Counted from the first letter of the stretch, positions 33,460 to 41,743 are shown. The stretch: DNA of 64,000 bases from CALKXV01 sp965228905 (GCA_965228905.1 CBDDII010000002.1:62001-126000); one strand, 5' to 3'. Made by a program: numbers and translations. Notes: a model not told the origin generated them from the sequence alone.

Positions 33460-34002
33460 ATGCAGGACCGGAAGAAGACCGTCAAAGACTATATCCGCAC
33501 GATCGTCGATTTTCCCCACGAGGGGATCATGTTCCGCGATGTGACCACGTTGTTTGCCGACCCGAGGGGGTTTCGGATTTGCATCGACCAGTTGCTGCAT
33601 CCTTATGCGGGAGAGCGGATCGACAAGGTGGTCGGGCTGGAGGCGCGGGGGTTCATCGTGGGGGGCGCGATCGCGCACCAGCTTTCGGTCGGTTTCGTGC
33701 CGATCCGCAAGAAGGGCAAGCTGCCCGGCGCCACGCTGACCCAGGCCTATACGCTGGAATACGGCGAGGCGGTGATGGAGGTGCATGACGATGCGATCCA
33801 GCCCGGCGAGAAGGTTCTGGTGGTCGATGATCTTTTGGCGACGGGCGGGACAGCCGAGGCCGGGATCAGGCTGATCGAGAAGATGGGCGGCGACATCATC
33901 GGTTGTGCCTTTATCATCGACCTGCCGGAGTTGGGCGGGCGCGAGAAGCTGGAGGCGCTTGGCATGGACGTGCATGTGCTTTGCGAATTCGAAGGGGCGT
34001 GA
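33460..34002 (+). CDS. apt: Adenine phosphoribosyltransferase
   Basis: Converts adenine and PRPP to AMP. The 180-residue protein has the type I PRTase motif VLVVDDLLATGGTAEAG (about residues 119-135), the N-terminal FPHEGIMFRDVTTLFAD and GLEARGFIVGGAIAHQL. ATG 33460 (MQDRKKTVKDYIRT) is chosen; upstream in-frame codons are antisense to the DsbA-like gene. It complements mtnP at 31296 in adenine salvage. Confidence 0.96.
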   Translation: MQDRKKTVKDYIRTIVDFPHEGIMFRDVTTLFADPRGFRICIDQLLHPYAGERIDKVVGLEARGFIVGGAIAHQLSVGFVPIRKKGKLPGATLTQAYTLEYGEAVMEVHDDAIQPGEKVLVVDDLLATGGTAEAGIRLIEKMGGDIIGCAFIIDLPELGGREKLEALGMDVHVLCEFEGA

Positions 34003-34051
34003 TCCTTCCGCTTTGCTTCGAATTTTAATGGCTCTTTAAGATTCGCCTCAT

Positions 34052-34127
34052 ATCAGGGCGGTGATCTGCAGATCTGGTATCCCCTGATGAGTAGAGACCC
34101 CGCCCGTCGTCCCGGGCGGGGTTTTTT
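34052..34127 (+). ncRNA. Candidate small RNA or apt 3'-UTR element with terminator
   Basis: ATCAGGG at 34052-34058 pairs with CCCTGAT at 34082-34088 and encloses the palindrome GATCTGCAGATC (34063-34074). Immediately after comes a strong terminator: CCCCGCCCG (34098-34106), 6-base loop, CGGGCGGGG (34113-34121), TTTTTT. A promoter-like TTGCTT (34013) and TTTAAG (34035) with 16-base spacing precedes it, just past the apt stop. The terminator surely ends apt transcripts; an independent RNA of about 80 bases is inference. Confidence 0.45.
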
Positions 34128-34180
34128 CGTGTGGCGGTGTGATCTTGTTCTGGTCGCGGGGGCAGGTTATCTACAGCGCC

Positions 34181-34273
34181 ATGACTCGTTTTTTCGACAT
34201 GGATGACCGGGTGCGACTGCCCTGGCGTTTCTATGGGGCCTGCCAGCTTGTGCTGCCGCGACTATCGCGCTGA
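34181..34273 (+). CDS. Possible 30-residue leader peptide before leuC
   Basis: ATG 34181 opens a 30-codon frame (MTRFFDMDDRVRLPWRFYGA...) ending at 34273, 54 bases before leuC. It has four leucine codons in the second half (CTG, CTT, CTG, CTA). A small GGCCC-AA-GGGCC hairpin lies at about 34292-34303. The ribosome-binding site is weak. A leucine-sensing leader is conceivable but not shown. Confidence 0.25.
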   Translation: MTRFFDMDDRVRLPWRFYGACQLVLPRLSR

Positions 34274-34327
34274 GCACTTCGCACGCCTGTCCGGCCCAAG
34301 GGCCTCTCTCTTTCGAGGAATGAAACC

Positions 34328-35737
34328 ATGAACGCTCCGCGCACGCTTTACGACAAGATCTGGGATGACCACGTCGCCCACGAAGCCGAGGATGGCACCT
34401 GCCGCCTTTATATCGACCGCCACCTCGTTCACGAGGTGACCAGCCCGCAGGCCTTCGAGGGTTTGCGCATGGCGGGCCGCAAGGTGCGTGCACCGGACAA
34501 GACGATTGCCGTGCCGGATCACAACGTGCCGACGACGGCGGGGCGGGAAAACCCCGAGAACATGACCGAGGACAGCCGCATCCAGGTGGCCGCCCTGGAC
34601 AAGAACGCCAAGGATTTCGGCATTCACTATTACCCGGTGACGGATATTCGCCAGGGGATCGTGCATATCGTCGGGCCCGAGCAGGGCTGGACCCTGCCCG
34701 GCATGACGGTGGTTTGCGGCGACAGCCACACGGCGACGCACGGGGCTTTCGGTGCTTTGGCGCATGGGATCGGCACCAGCGAGGTGGAGCATGTGCTGGC
34801 CACGCAGACGCTGATCCAGAAGAAATCGAAAAACATGAAGGTCGAAATCACCGGCAAGCTGTCCCCCGGCGTGACGGCCAAGGACATCACGCTTTCGGTG
34901 ATCGGCAAGACCGGCACCGCGGGTGGCACCGGTTACGTGATCGAATACTGCGGCGAGGCGATCCGCGATCTTTCGATGGAAGGCCGCATGACCGTCTGCA
35001 ACATGGCGATCGAGGGCGGCGCGCGCGCCGGTCTGATTGCGCCCGACGAAAAGACGTTTGAATACGTCAAGGGCCGCCCCCATGCGCCGAAGGGAGCCCA
35101 GTGGGAAGCCGCGCTGGCCTATTGGAAGACGCTGTTTTCGGATGATGACGCCCATTGGGACGAGATCATCACCATCCGGGGCGAAGACATCGCGCCGGTC
35201 GTGACCTGGGGCACCAGCCCGGAAGATGTATTGCCGATCACGGATGTTGTCCCGGCGCCCGAGAGCTTCACCGGCGGCAAGGTGGATGCCGCGCGGCGTT
35301 CGCTGGAGTACATGGGCCTGACACCGGGCACCAAGCTGTCGGATATCAAGATCGACACGGTCTTCATCGGATCCTGCACCAACGGGCGGATCGAGGATCT
35401 GCGGGCCGCTGCCGAGATCGTGAAAGGCAAACACGTGGCCGAGGGGATGCGGGCGATGGTCGTTCCCGGCTCGGGCCTTGTGCGGGCCCAAGCCGAGGAA
35501 GAGGGCCTTGCCGACATTTTCAAGGAGGCAGGGTTCGAATGGCGTCTTGCGGGCTGTTCCATGTGCCTTGCGATGAACCCCGACCAGTTGAGCGAAGGCG
35601 AGCGCTGTGCCTCGACCTCGAACCGGAACTTCGAGGGACGGCAGGGGTTCAAGGGCCGCACACACCTGATGTCGCCCGGCATGGCCGCCGCGGCGGCGGT
35701 GACCGGCCACCTTACCGACGTCAGGGAAATAAGCTGA
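34328..35737 (+). CDS. leuC: 3-isopropylmalate dehydratase large subunit
   Basis: Aconitase-family 4Fe-4S subunit that isomerises 2- to 3-isopropylmalate in leucine synthesis, with LeuD. The 469 residues match the family. Cluster cysteines are in IGSCTNGR (about residue 345) and SMCLAMNPD (with CS before it); VCGDSHTATHGAFG and IGTSEVEHVLATQTL are substrate/cluster motifs. The start MNAPRTLYDKIWDDHV has AGGAATGAAACC before it. leuD is 2.4 kb downstream rather than adjacent. Confidence 0.97.
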   Translation: MNAPRTLYDKIWDDHVAHEAEDGTCRLYIDRHLVHEVTSPQAFEGLRMAGRKVRAPDKTIAVPDHNVPTTAGRENPENMTEDSRIQVAALDKNAKDFGIHYYPVTDIRQGIVHIVGPEQGWTLPGMTVVCGDSHTATHGAFGALAHGIGTSEVEHVLATQTLIQKKSKNMKVEITGKLSPGVTAKDITLSVIGKTGTAGGTGYVIEYCGEAIRDLSMEGRMTVCNMAIEGGARAGLIAPDEKTFEYVKGRPHAPKGAQWEAALAYWKTLFSDDDAHWDEIITIRGEDIAPVVTWGTSPEDVLPITDVVPAPESFTGGKVDAARRSLEYMGLTPGTKLSDIKIDTVFIGSCTNGRIEDLRAAAEIVKGKHVAEGMRAMVVPGSGLVRAQAEEEGLADIFKEAGFEWRLAGCSMCLAMNPDQLSEGERCASTSNRNFEGRQGFKGRTHLMSPGMAAAAAVTGHLTDVREIS

Positions 35738-35747
35738 GCTGAGTAAT

Positions 35748-35779
35748 GCAATGCCCGGCTAATACGGTCCGGGCATTGC
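35748..35779 (+). terminator. Perfect inverted repeat after leuC
   Basis: GCAATGCCCGG at 35748-35758 and CCGGGCATTGC at 35769-35779 form an 11-bp stem with a 10-base loop, 10 bases after the leuC stop. There is no immediate T-run, so it may act as a 3'-end stabiliser rather than a full terminator. The following stretch to 36005 is AT-rich (for example TTGATTGGATAATATTTTTT) and is the likely promoter of the next gene. Confidence 0.6.
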
Positions 35780-36005
35780 GCAATAGATGCTTTGTTTCTT
35801 TTGGTGAAACACTCTGTGTAAATAGGGTTGATTGGATAATATTTTTTATCATTCAAGAAGAATACTAAATTAAATCAAAGATTTAGTGGAGAAATTTCTC
35901 CGGCGGGCGAAGTCTGGGAAAGAGTTTCAATCAGAAACTGTTTGTTCCGCGGGCCGATTTCCGCTTAGTGTGCTTTTGTTAACTGAGTATTTTGTGGGGG
36001 AATCC

Positions 36006-36806
36006 ATGTATTTGAAACTAAAGAGCACTGCTGCAACCGCGGCAGTTGCATTGGCAGTCGCAACACCTGTGTCTGCCGCGAGTGTCGATCTGATGTTCGT
36101 GATCGACTATTCCGGTTCGATGCAGCAAGAGTTCGACACGCTTGCCGATAACATCGCGAACGTACTTTCTGGTATTGCCGCAGATTCGCGCATCGACAGT
36201 GTCGCTGCGGGGATCGTGACTTATCTTGGCACGCCGACCTTGTTGCAGTCGATCACGACCGATGCAGCCGACCTGAAAAGCGATCTGGAAAGCATCACCG
36301 TGGGCGGCGGGACCGAAGCTGGTCTTGACGCTATGGCGTCCGTTCTACCTGGCGGTTCGTTGTTCGATGATGCTGGATGGCGCCCGGACACGGTGCGCTC
36401 GCTTGTGCTGATCACCGACGAGGACAATGACGCCGGTGCCAATTTCAGTTCGACCAGTGCCGGCTATGACGCCTTCGAGACGCTGATCGACGACACCGGA
36501 TATCTGAACAACGTGATCGTTTCGAACGAATCGAGTGCTTGTGCGGAATTTGGCGGATCTTCAACGAGCGGTGGTTGCGAGTACATCCGAACCTCGCGTC
36601 CCGGTGGAACTGCGGCTTTCGATCTGTTGGCGTTCGTCAACGATGAAGAAGCGTTTTTCCAGAACTTCATCGAAACCAAGATCGAAGAGATCGTTGACGT
36701 CATCGACCCTGATCCCGATCCCAATGTCGTTCCGCTTCCGGCCGCTGGCTGGATGCTGGTTGCAGGGCTTGGCGGTCTGGCCGCGATGCGTCGCCGGAAA
36801 ACCTGA
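36006..36806 (+). CDS. VWA-domain protein with VPLPA-CTERM sorting signal
   Basis: A 266-residue surface or exported protein. Signal peptide at 1-25 (AATAAVALAVATPVSA). The von Willebrand A domain follows, with the metal-ion-dependent site DYSGSM in LMFVIDYSGSMQQEF, and LITDEDNDAGANF. The C-terminus ends with VPLPAAGWMLVAGLGG-AAMRRRK: the VPLPA motif, a hydrophobic helix and a basic tail, the sorting signal processed by exosortase-type enzymes in Rhodobacterales. ATG 36006 follows TGGGGGAATCC. A bidirectionally strong terminator lies at 36834. A second VPLPA-CTERM gene is next. Confidence 0.85.
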   Translation: MYLKLKSTAATAAVALAVATPVSAASVDLMFVIDYSGSMQQEFDTLADNIANVLSGIAADSRIDSVAAGIVTYLGTPTLLQSITTDAADLKSDLESITVGGGTEAGLDAMASVLPGGSLFDDAGWRPDTVRSLVLITDEDNDAGANFSSTSAGYDAFETLIDDTGYLNNVIVSNESSACAEFGGSSTSGGCEYIRTSRPGGTAAFDLLAFVNDEEAFFQNFIETKIEEIVDVIDPDPDPNVVPLPAAGWMLVAGLGGLAAMRRRKT

Positions 36807-36833
36807 GACCCCAACAATCGCGATTGTAGCGAG

Positions 36834-36860
36834 GAGCCGCCCGGTCGGGCGGCTCTTTTT
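36834..36860 (+). terminator. Rho-independent terminator of VWA gene
   Basis: GAGCCGCCCG (36834-36843), very short GT loop, CGGGCGGCTC (36846-36855) and five T. It is 28 bases after the stop. Confidence 0.9.
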
Positions 36861-37239
36861 CGTTTGTGTCCCGTCGGAATTGGTGGGCTGAGTCTGTCAA
36901 TTCCCGCCCGCAGGACACATTCCAGTCGTTTTTTCATGGTCCGCCGTGGACAGTTTCTCCAAGCCTCTGGGAACGTTTCGCAGGCGCAGACAATCACGGC
37001 CGGGGTACTGTCGAAAGTTACCTTGGGGAAGCGTGAAATGTGATAAAAAAGTGTCTGGTTAATGGCGGTCGAAAATCGCTCAAGCTATTGTTTTTGTTCG
37101 ATTAGATCTCTGAGTTGAGGCGTTTCAATAGGCCGGGTGCCATTTTTTCGTACTTTTCCCCCTAGCATCGCGCCATGCGACAAATTAAATCTGTCCGGCG
37201 TAACACGTGATCCGCGTCAATTCGCGGAAGGAGTATGTC
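36861..37239. other. Non-coding promoter region of THxN gene
   Basis: About 380 bases with no supported gene. The second half is AT-richer (GTGATAAAAAAGTGTCTGG, CTATTGTTTTTGTTCGATTA) and probably holds the promoter of the 37240 gene. A good GGAAGGAG precedes its ATG. Confidence 0.4.
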
Positions 37240-38019
37240 ATGAAGTTTGCGAGTGCCTTGGCGGCCACGGTCGTCTGTATTGGGTTGGCGGCACCTGCCT
37301 CAGCCCTCACAATCACCTCGATCACCGGTGTCTGGCAAAGTGCCGATGTTACTGCCGGTTCGATCTCGGGCTCGGACAACGCCGCTGATGGTGTCGGGAC
37401 GAACTCGATTTCCTGGGGTGATATTCCCAATGGTTATGTCCCAAGCGCCTATACCTTCGAGGCTGCTCTGACTCCGTTCGATACGAGTGTCGATCAGATG
37501 TTCAGCCTGGGCAAGTTCACCCACAGCAACAACCCGATCTGGACGAAGGGCGAAAAGCTGGCCGGTGCCGAGCTTGCCCTGACGTTCACGATTGACGGTG
37601 TGGCCGACAGCTTTCAGTCGGTGTTCAATTTCACCCACTGGGAAACGCCGAACGAATTGAAGAACTGCGCCAATGGCGCGGTCAATGGCGTTGGCGTCAA
37701 TGTCAGCGGTTGTGCGGACCGGGTGACGCTTGAACTGAACGAGGCCAAGACGGAGTCCTTCTTCGTCGGCGGTCTTGAGTATGTTCTGGATGTCACCGGT
37801 TTCCTCTATGAAGGAAACCTGCTGGAAAGTTTCTGGACCGAGGAAAGCGCCGAGAACGAAGCGATCCTTCAGGCCAGCTATCGTCTGCTTTCGGATGAAC
37901 AGGACGATCCGCAGGATGATCCCGAGTATGATCCCCCGTCGGAAGTACCGCTGCCTGCCAGTGGGCTGCTTCTACTTGGTGGTCTTGTCGGACTTGCCGT
38001 CAAGCGCCGGTTCGGCTGA
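37240..38019 (+). CDS. THxN-type VPLPA-CTERM surface protein
   Basis: A 259-residue exported protein. Signal peptide MKFASALAATVVCIGLAAPASA. The domain resembles the THxN family of PEP-CTERM proteins: ITGVWQSADV, NSISWGDIPNG, and the name motif THSN in SLGKFTHSNNPIW. An acidic spacer (DEQDDPQDDPEYDPPSE) precedes the VPLPASGLLLLGGLVG...KRRF sorting tail. Both this and the VWA protein share the tail type and lie tandem, so they may be sorted by the same exosortase, not present in the window. Start fixed by GGAAGGAG 5-6 bases before ATG 37240. Confidence 0.82.
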   Translation: MKFASALAATVVCIGLAAPASALTITSITGVWQSADVTAGSISGSDNAADGVGTNSISWGDIPNGYVPSAYTFEAALTPFDTSVDQMFSLGKFTHSNNPIWTKGEKLAGAELALTFTIDGVADSFQSVFNFTHWETPNELKNCANGAVNGVGVNVSGCADRVTLELNEAKTESFFVGGLEYVLDVTGFLYEGNLLESFWTEESAENEAILQASYRLLSDEQDDPQDDPEYDPPSEVPLPASGLLLLGGLVGLAVKRRFG

Positions 38020-38044
38020 ACGGATCTGAAATCGTCGCTATGTG

Positions 38045-38069
38045 AAGGCCTCCGGTTTGCGGGGGCCTT
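38045..38069 (+). terminator. Terminator after THxN gene
   Basis: AAGGCCTCCG (38045-38054), loop GTTTG, CGGGGGCCTT (38060-38069), then T, A, T; one G-T wobble. Confidence 0.75.
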
Positions 38070-38142
38070 TATCTTTTGGTGCATCTTGCAGAGAGCCGTC
38101 GCCTGATGCAGAAAGGCGCGGTTCAGGAAAAGGAAGACTCGG

Positions 38143-38751
38143 ATGGACAAGTTCAGCAAGCTCACCGGGATCGCGGCCCCGATGCCGTTGGTCAATATCG
38201 ACACGGACATGATCATTCCCAAGCAGTTCCTGAAAACGATCAAGCGCACGGGTCTGGGGGCCAACCTTTTCGACGAGATGCGGTTTGACCGGCAGGGCAA
38301 CGAGGTTGAGGATTTCGTGCTGAATAAGCCGGCATATCGCGAGGCGCAGATCCTCGTGGCAGGTGACAATTTCGGCTGCGGGTCGTCGCGCGAACATGCG
38401 CCTTGGGCGCTTCTGGATTTCGGCATCCGCTGCGTGATCTCGACCAGTTTCGCCGACATTTTCTATAACAACTGTTTCAAGAACGGGATCCTGCCGATCA
38501 AGCTGCCGCAGGAAGACGTGGACAAGCTGATGGATGACGCGGAGCGTGGCGCGAACGCGGTGATTACGGTGGACCTTGAGGATCAGACGATCACCGGCCC
38601 TGACGGTGGCAGCATCAGTTTCGAGATCGACCCTTTCAAGAAACACTGTCTGTTGAACGGGTTGGACGATATCGGGCTGACGGTCGAGAATGCGGCGGCT
38701 GAAATCGACGCATTCGAGGAAAAAATGGCTGTCGGCAGGCCTTGGGTCTAG
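38143..38751 (+). CDS. leuD: 3-isopropylmalate dehydratase small subunit
   Basis: Partner of LeuC; 202 residues as usual. The swivel-domain motif is GDNFGCGSSREHAPWAL (about residues 71-87), with NIDTDMIIPKQFLKT at the N-terminus and NNCFKNGILPI. The start MDKFSKLTGIAAP is at ATG 38143 after AGGAAAAGGAAGAC. It has its own position behind the terminator at 38045-38069, so it must be transcribed from a separate promoter or by read-through. Confidence 0.97.
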   Translation: MDKFSKLTGIAAPMPLVNIDTDMIIPKQFLKTIKRTGLGANLFDEMRFDRQGNEVEDFVLNKPAYREAQILVAGDNFGCGSSREHAPWALLDFGIRCVISTSFADIFYNNCFKNGILPIKLPQEDVDKLMDDAERGANAVITVDLEDQTITGPDGGSISFEIDPFKKHCLLNGLDDIGLTVENAAAEIDAFEEKMAVGRPWV

Positions 38752-38775
38752 TCACACGCCAGACCGCTATATGTT

Positions 38776-38803
38776 GGGCCATCCTGTCGGGTGGCCCTTT
38801 TTT
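38776..38803 (+). terminator. Terminator of leuD
   Basis: GGGCCATCC (38776-38784), loop TGTC, GGGTGGCCC (38789-38797) and six T residues; 25 bases after the stop. Confidence 0.9.
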
Positions 38804-38883
38804 GTTTCGATATTGATGCAAAGTCGCACCATTCCCACCACGAAATTGCCCGAAAATTCATTCAGTTTTCAGGAGTTATTGCT

Positions 38884-39009
38884 GTGATGGCTGCAACAAG
38901 GCAGAAATGGGGCAAGAATATGGCAGACCGGAAAACAGGTCGTCGCGAGGCAAAACTCGGTTGGATCGGAGAGAACTTCGGCCGCCGATGTAAGAGGCAG
39001 GCACAGTGA
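38884..39009 (+). CDS. Small basic protein coupled to membrane protein
   Basis: A 41-residue frame starting at GTG 38884 (or ATG 38887), with AGGAG 8 bases before the GTG. The product (MMAATRQKWGKNMADRK...) is strongly basic, with three aromatic residues and KRQAQ at the end. Its stop overlaps the GTG start of the next gene by 4 bases (GTGA at 39006-39009). That coupling, together with the good binding site, supports reality. Function unknown. Confidence 0.55.
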   Translation: MMAATRQKWGKNMADRKTGRREAKLGWIGENFGRRCKRQAQ

Positions 39010-39845
39010 TAACCCGACTGGCAGGCGCGGCCATTCGCGCGCTTTTTGTCATCATCCTGATCGCGGCCCCGTCGCTGATCCTTCCCGGTACCACGTCGGA
39101 CGTTGCCCAGATCGTGACCCTGGTGGCCCTTTTCGGCGCGGCACTCACCTTCTTTGAATATGCTTCGACCTATCCCGGCCTTGTCGAGTTCCGCGACGCC
39201 CCGCCGTTCAACCGGATCCGGTTCGGCTCCCTGTTTCTGACGGTGGTGCTGCTGGCGCTTCTGGTGCGCGGCGGTGTGGCTCCGAACTGGCTGACGGGGG
39301 CGGTGACGGCCCTGGGCGCGACCATCGGTCAGGCGATCGACTTTCCCTATTCGCCGGTCCGCCTGGTGGTGCTGATGCTGCCGTCCGAGGCGTCGATGGA
39401 CCATGTGCACATGGTGCGCAATGCAGCCGGGCTTTCCTATCTCATTTCGCTTGTGACCTTGTTCGTCTTCCTCGTGTTCCAGAAGTTGCGCCAATGGCCA
39501 TTGCAGCACGGCAGTTTCAACGTCTGGGTCAACCTGCCGACCTTCGATCCCACAGCGGGCGGCGACGTGGTGGATCGGCTGGAGCGGGATGCGCGTTTTA
39601 ACATTGCGTTAGGGTTTTTGCTGCCATTCCTGACACCGGCGGTCATCAAGTCGGCCACCGCGCTGTTCGGCGCGGTGTCGCTGGATAGCCCGCAGACCTT
39701 GATCTGGACGGTAGCGGCATGGGCCTTTCTTCCGGCATCGCTTTTCATGCGTGGCATCGCCATGGGGCGGATCGCGTCGCTGATCACGGAAAAGCGCAAG
39801 CTTTCCAGCGAAGACGAAGGCAACGCGGGGCTTTTGCCGGTCTGA
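39006..39845 (+). CDS. Polytopic membrane protein of unknown function
   Basis: A 279-residue inner-membrane protein with about six hydrophobic helices: FVIILIAAPSLILPG, IVTLVALFGAALTFF, LFLTVVLLALLVRGGVA, AAGLSYLISLVTLFVFLVF, IALGFLLPFLTPAVI and TLIWTVAAWAFLPASLF. Between helices 4 and 5 is a loop with FNVWVNLPTFDPTAGGDVVDRL. No transporter or enzyme signature is recognised. The start codon overlaps the small basic gene, and the 3' end overlaps the following nuclease-like gene by 127 bases. Confidence 0.72.
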   Translation: MITRLAGAAIRALFVIILIAAPSLILPGTTSDVAQIVTLVALFGAALTFFEYASTYPGLVEFRDAPPFNRIRFGSLFLTVVLLALLVRGGVAPNWLTGAVTALGATIGQAIDFPYSPVRLVVLMLPSEASMDHVHMVRNAAGLSYLISLVTLFVFLVFQKLRQWPLQHGSFNVWVNLPTFDPTAGGDVVDRLERDARFNIALGFLLPFLTPAVIKSATALFGAVSLDSPQTLIWTVAAWAFLPASLFMRGIAMGRIASLITEKRKLSSEDEGNAGLLPV

Positions 39846-40918
39846 TACTTTCGACGTTTGTGCTGGCCTCGGGTGCCGGGGCCGAGGTACTGCGGATCGC
39901 TGTTTTTCACACGGAGTTGGAACGAGACGGCCCCGGGCTTTTGCTGCGCGATGTGCTTTCCGAAAAGGACGCGCAAGTCGAGGCGGTCTTGCGCGTTCTG
40001 CGCGCGGCGGACGCGGATGTTCTGGTCCTGGCGGGCATCGATTACGATCTGGAGGGTGTGGCGCTTGGCGCATTTGCCGACCGGATTGGCGGTTACACCT
40101 ACCGGTTCCAGAATGCGCCGAACCGTGGCCTGCCAAGCGGGGCTGATCTGAACCGCAATGGCCGTCTGGGCGATCCCGAAGATGCCATCGGGTTTGCCGA
40201 TTTTCGCGGACAGGGCGGCTTGGCGGTGCTTTCGCGGTTGCCCTTGGACAAGGATGGCGTGAGGGTTTTCACCGCCTTTCCCTGGCGCGATCTGCCCGGC
40301 AACCTTGCCTTGCCGGAAACGCCGCCAGATTTCCCGTTGAGCACCACGGTGCATTGGGACGTACCGGTACAGTTGGGCGACGGCGAAATGCTGCACCTTT
40401 GGATCTGGCACGCGACCCCGCCGGTTTTCGATGGGCCGGAGGATAGAAACGGGCGGCGCAACCATGACGAGGCGGCGTTCTGGCTGCGATACCTGGACGG
40501 TAACCTGGGTGTTGACGCACCCGAACGCTTTGTTCTGGCGGGGTTTGCAAATCTTGACGTGATCGACGGCGATGGCCGCTCCGAAGCGCTGGGCGCACTG
40601 TTGTCCGATCCAAGGATTAAGGACCCGGCCCCAGAAAGCGATGGCGGCGTTCTGGCCTCCGATGCGGACGGCGGGGTCAATGCGGGCCATCGCGGCGATC
40701 CGGCTCTGGACACCGCGGATTGGGAAGACGGGCCGGGGCGGCCCGGCAACCTGCGTGTGGATTACCTGTTGCCCGCGGCAAGCCTGGGCCTGAAAGAGGC
40801 GGGTCTTTTCTGGCCCGCGCCGGAAAGCTCACTCGGCGGGGACGTCGAACGCGCCTCGCGGCATCGCCTGATCTGGGTGGATGTCGAGGTGCCGGATGGC
40901 GCTGGCGAGGGCGGTTAG
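39719..40918 (+). CDS. Secreted endonuclease/exonuclease/phosphatase-family protein
   Basis: A protein of up to 399 residues with the EEP fold. Segments: EVLRIAVFHTELERDGPG, LAGIDYDLEGVALGAFAD, FRGQGGLAVLSRLPLD, and GRPGNLRVDYLLPAASLG with the conserved Asp near the end; the last HR-L motif is SRHRLIWVDVEV. The hydrophobic segment GLILSTFVLASGAGA (residues 41-55) looks like a signal-peptide core. ATG 39719 is the only canonical start upstream of it, but it overlaps the previous gene by 127 bases; a non-canonical CTG at 39842 is the alternative. The 3' end overlaps the convergent SDR gene by 90 bases. Substrate unknown. Confidence 0.72.
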   Translation: MGLSSGIAFHAWHRHGADRVADHGKAQAFQRRRRQRGAFAGLILSTFVLASGAGAEVLRIAVFHTELERDGPGLLLRDVLSEKDAQVEAVLRVLRAADADVLVLAGIDYDLEGVALGAFADRIGGYTYRFQNAPNRGLPSGADLNRNGRLGDPEDAIGFADFRGQGGLAVLSRLPLDKDGVRVFTAFPWRDLPGNLALPETPPDFPLSTTVHWDVPVQLGDGEMLHLWIWHATPPVFDGPEDRNGRRNHDEAAFWLRYLDGNLGVDAPERFVLAGFANLDVIDGDGRSEALGALLSDPRIKDPAPESDGGVLASDADGGVNAGHRGDPALDTADWEDGPGRPGNLRVDYLLPAASLGLKEAGLFWPAPESSLGGDVERASRHRLIWVDVEVPDGAGEGG

Positions 40919-41743
40919 CGCGTCGGTTTCGCGAAATCCGGGGAATTCGGCGTCGAAGGCCGTGCGTTCGAGGGTGTGGGGCATGTCCCAGAGATAGCGC
41001 ATTTCGATCAGCTTGCCGGCCATGGGCCAGACGGGCCAGGCCAGCCAAAGTGGGAGCCAGGACATCTGTTTTATCTTGAGCGTCTTTCCCGTGGCCCGTG
41101 ACAAGAGGTCCGTCATCTGGCGAAGGGAAAGCGTGTAGCCGGGAAACAGGACCTCGTGAAAGGATTCCAGGCAGTCGCGACGCTCGGCCAGTTGGACGGC
41201 CAGGCGGGCGACGTCGGGAAGGTAGGCCCAGGCATGGGGCGCGTTCGGATTGCCCGGCGCGGTGAGATTGCCGCGTGGAAGGTGGGGAGTGATGATCTTG
41301 TCGAACCAGTTGCCCGAGGGTTCGGTGTCGATGAAATCGCCCGCGCGCAGGACAATCGTCGACACTCCAGCGTCGCGATAGGCCTGTTCCATCTGGTTCC
41401 GGATGCGGCCCAAGGGGTTTTGGGCCTGTTTTGGCGTATGGGCGTCGAGGACAGAAGGTGAGCCTTTGCCATAGCCGTAGATATTGCCGGGGATCAGGAC
41501 GGTCGCGCCAGTTTGGCAAGCGGCGTCTATGACCTGTCGGGTCAGCCTGGGCACGTCGATTTCCCATTCCGTGTAGGCCGGGTTCCATCCGTTGACGATG
41601 ACATCCGCCCCGGTGGCGGCGGCGGTCAGATCGTCGCGGGCGCGATCAAATATCCTTACGCTCCAGCCCGCGTTCCAGAAGGCCTCGGCGGTATGGCGGC
41701 CAAAGCGGCCCGACGCGCCAAGGATCAATACAGTGCCGGTCAT
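40829..41743 (-). CDS. NAD-dependent epimerase/dehydratase-like (extended SDR) protein
   Basis: A 304-residue Rossmann-fold protein. The cofactor loop is VLILGASGRFGRHTAEAF (GxxGxxG form, residues 5-22). IVNGWNPAYTEWE, VLIPGNIYGYGKG (with the YxxxK-like place occupied by YGYGKG) and RAGDFIDTEPSGNWFDK follow the atypical/extended SDR plan. Substrate not deduced. It diverges from a LysR regulator 93 bases away, a common arrangement for a regulator and its target. The last 90 bases are antisense to the end of the nuclease-like gene. Confidence 0.8.
   Translation of the reverse strand: MTGTVLILGASGRFGRHTAEAFWNAGWSVRIFDRARDDLTAAATGADVIVNGWNPAYTEWEIDVPRLTRQVIDAACQTGATVLIPGNIYGYGKGSPSVLDAHTPKQAQNPLGRIRNQMEQAYRDAGVSTIVLRAGDFIDTEPSGNWFDKIITPHLPRGNLTAPGNPNAPHAWAYLPDVARLAVQLAERRDCLESFHEVLFPGYTLSLRQMTDLLSRATGKTLKIKQMSWLPLWLAWPVWPMAGKLIEMRYLWDMPHTLERTAFDAEFPGFRETDALTALASAIRHLDIHPDQAMPRGAFDVPAE

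Noticed and set aside
34262..35710. 482-residue minus-strand frame over leuC
   Set aside because: Shadow of a certain gene; no start signal.
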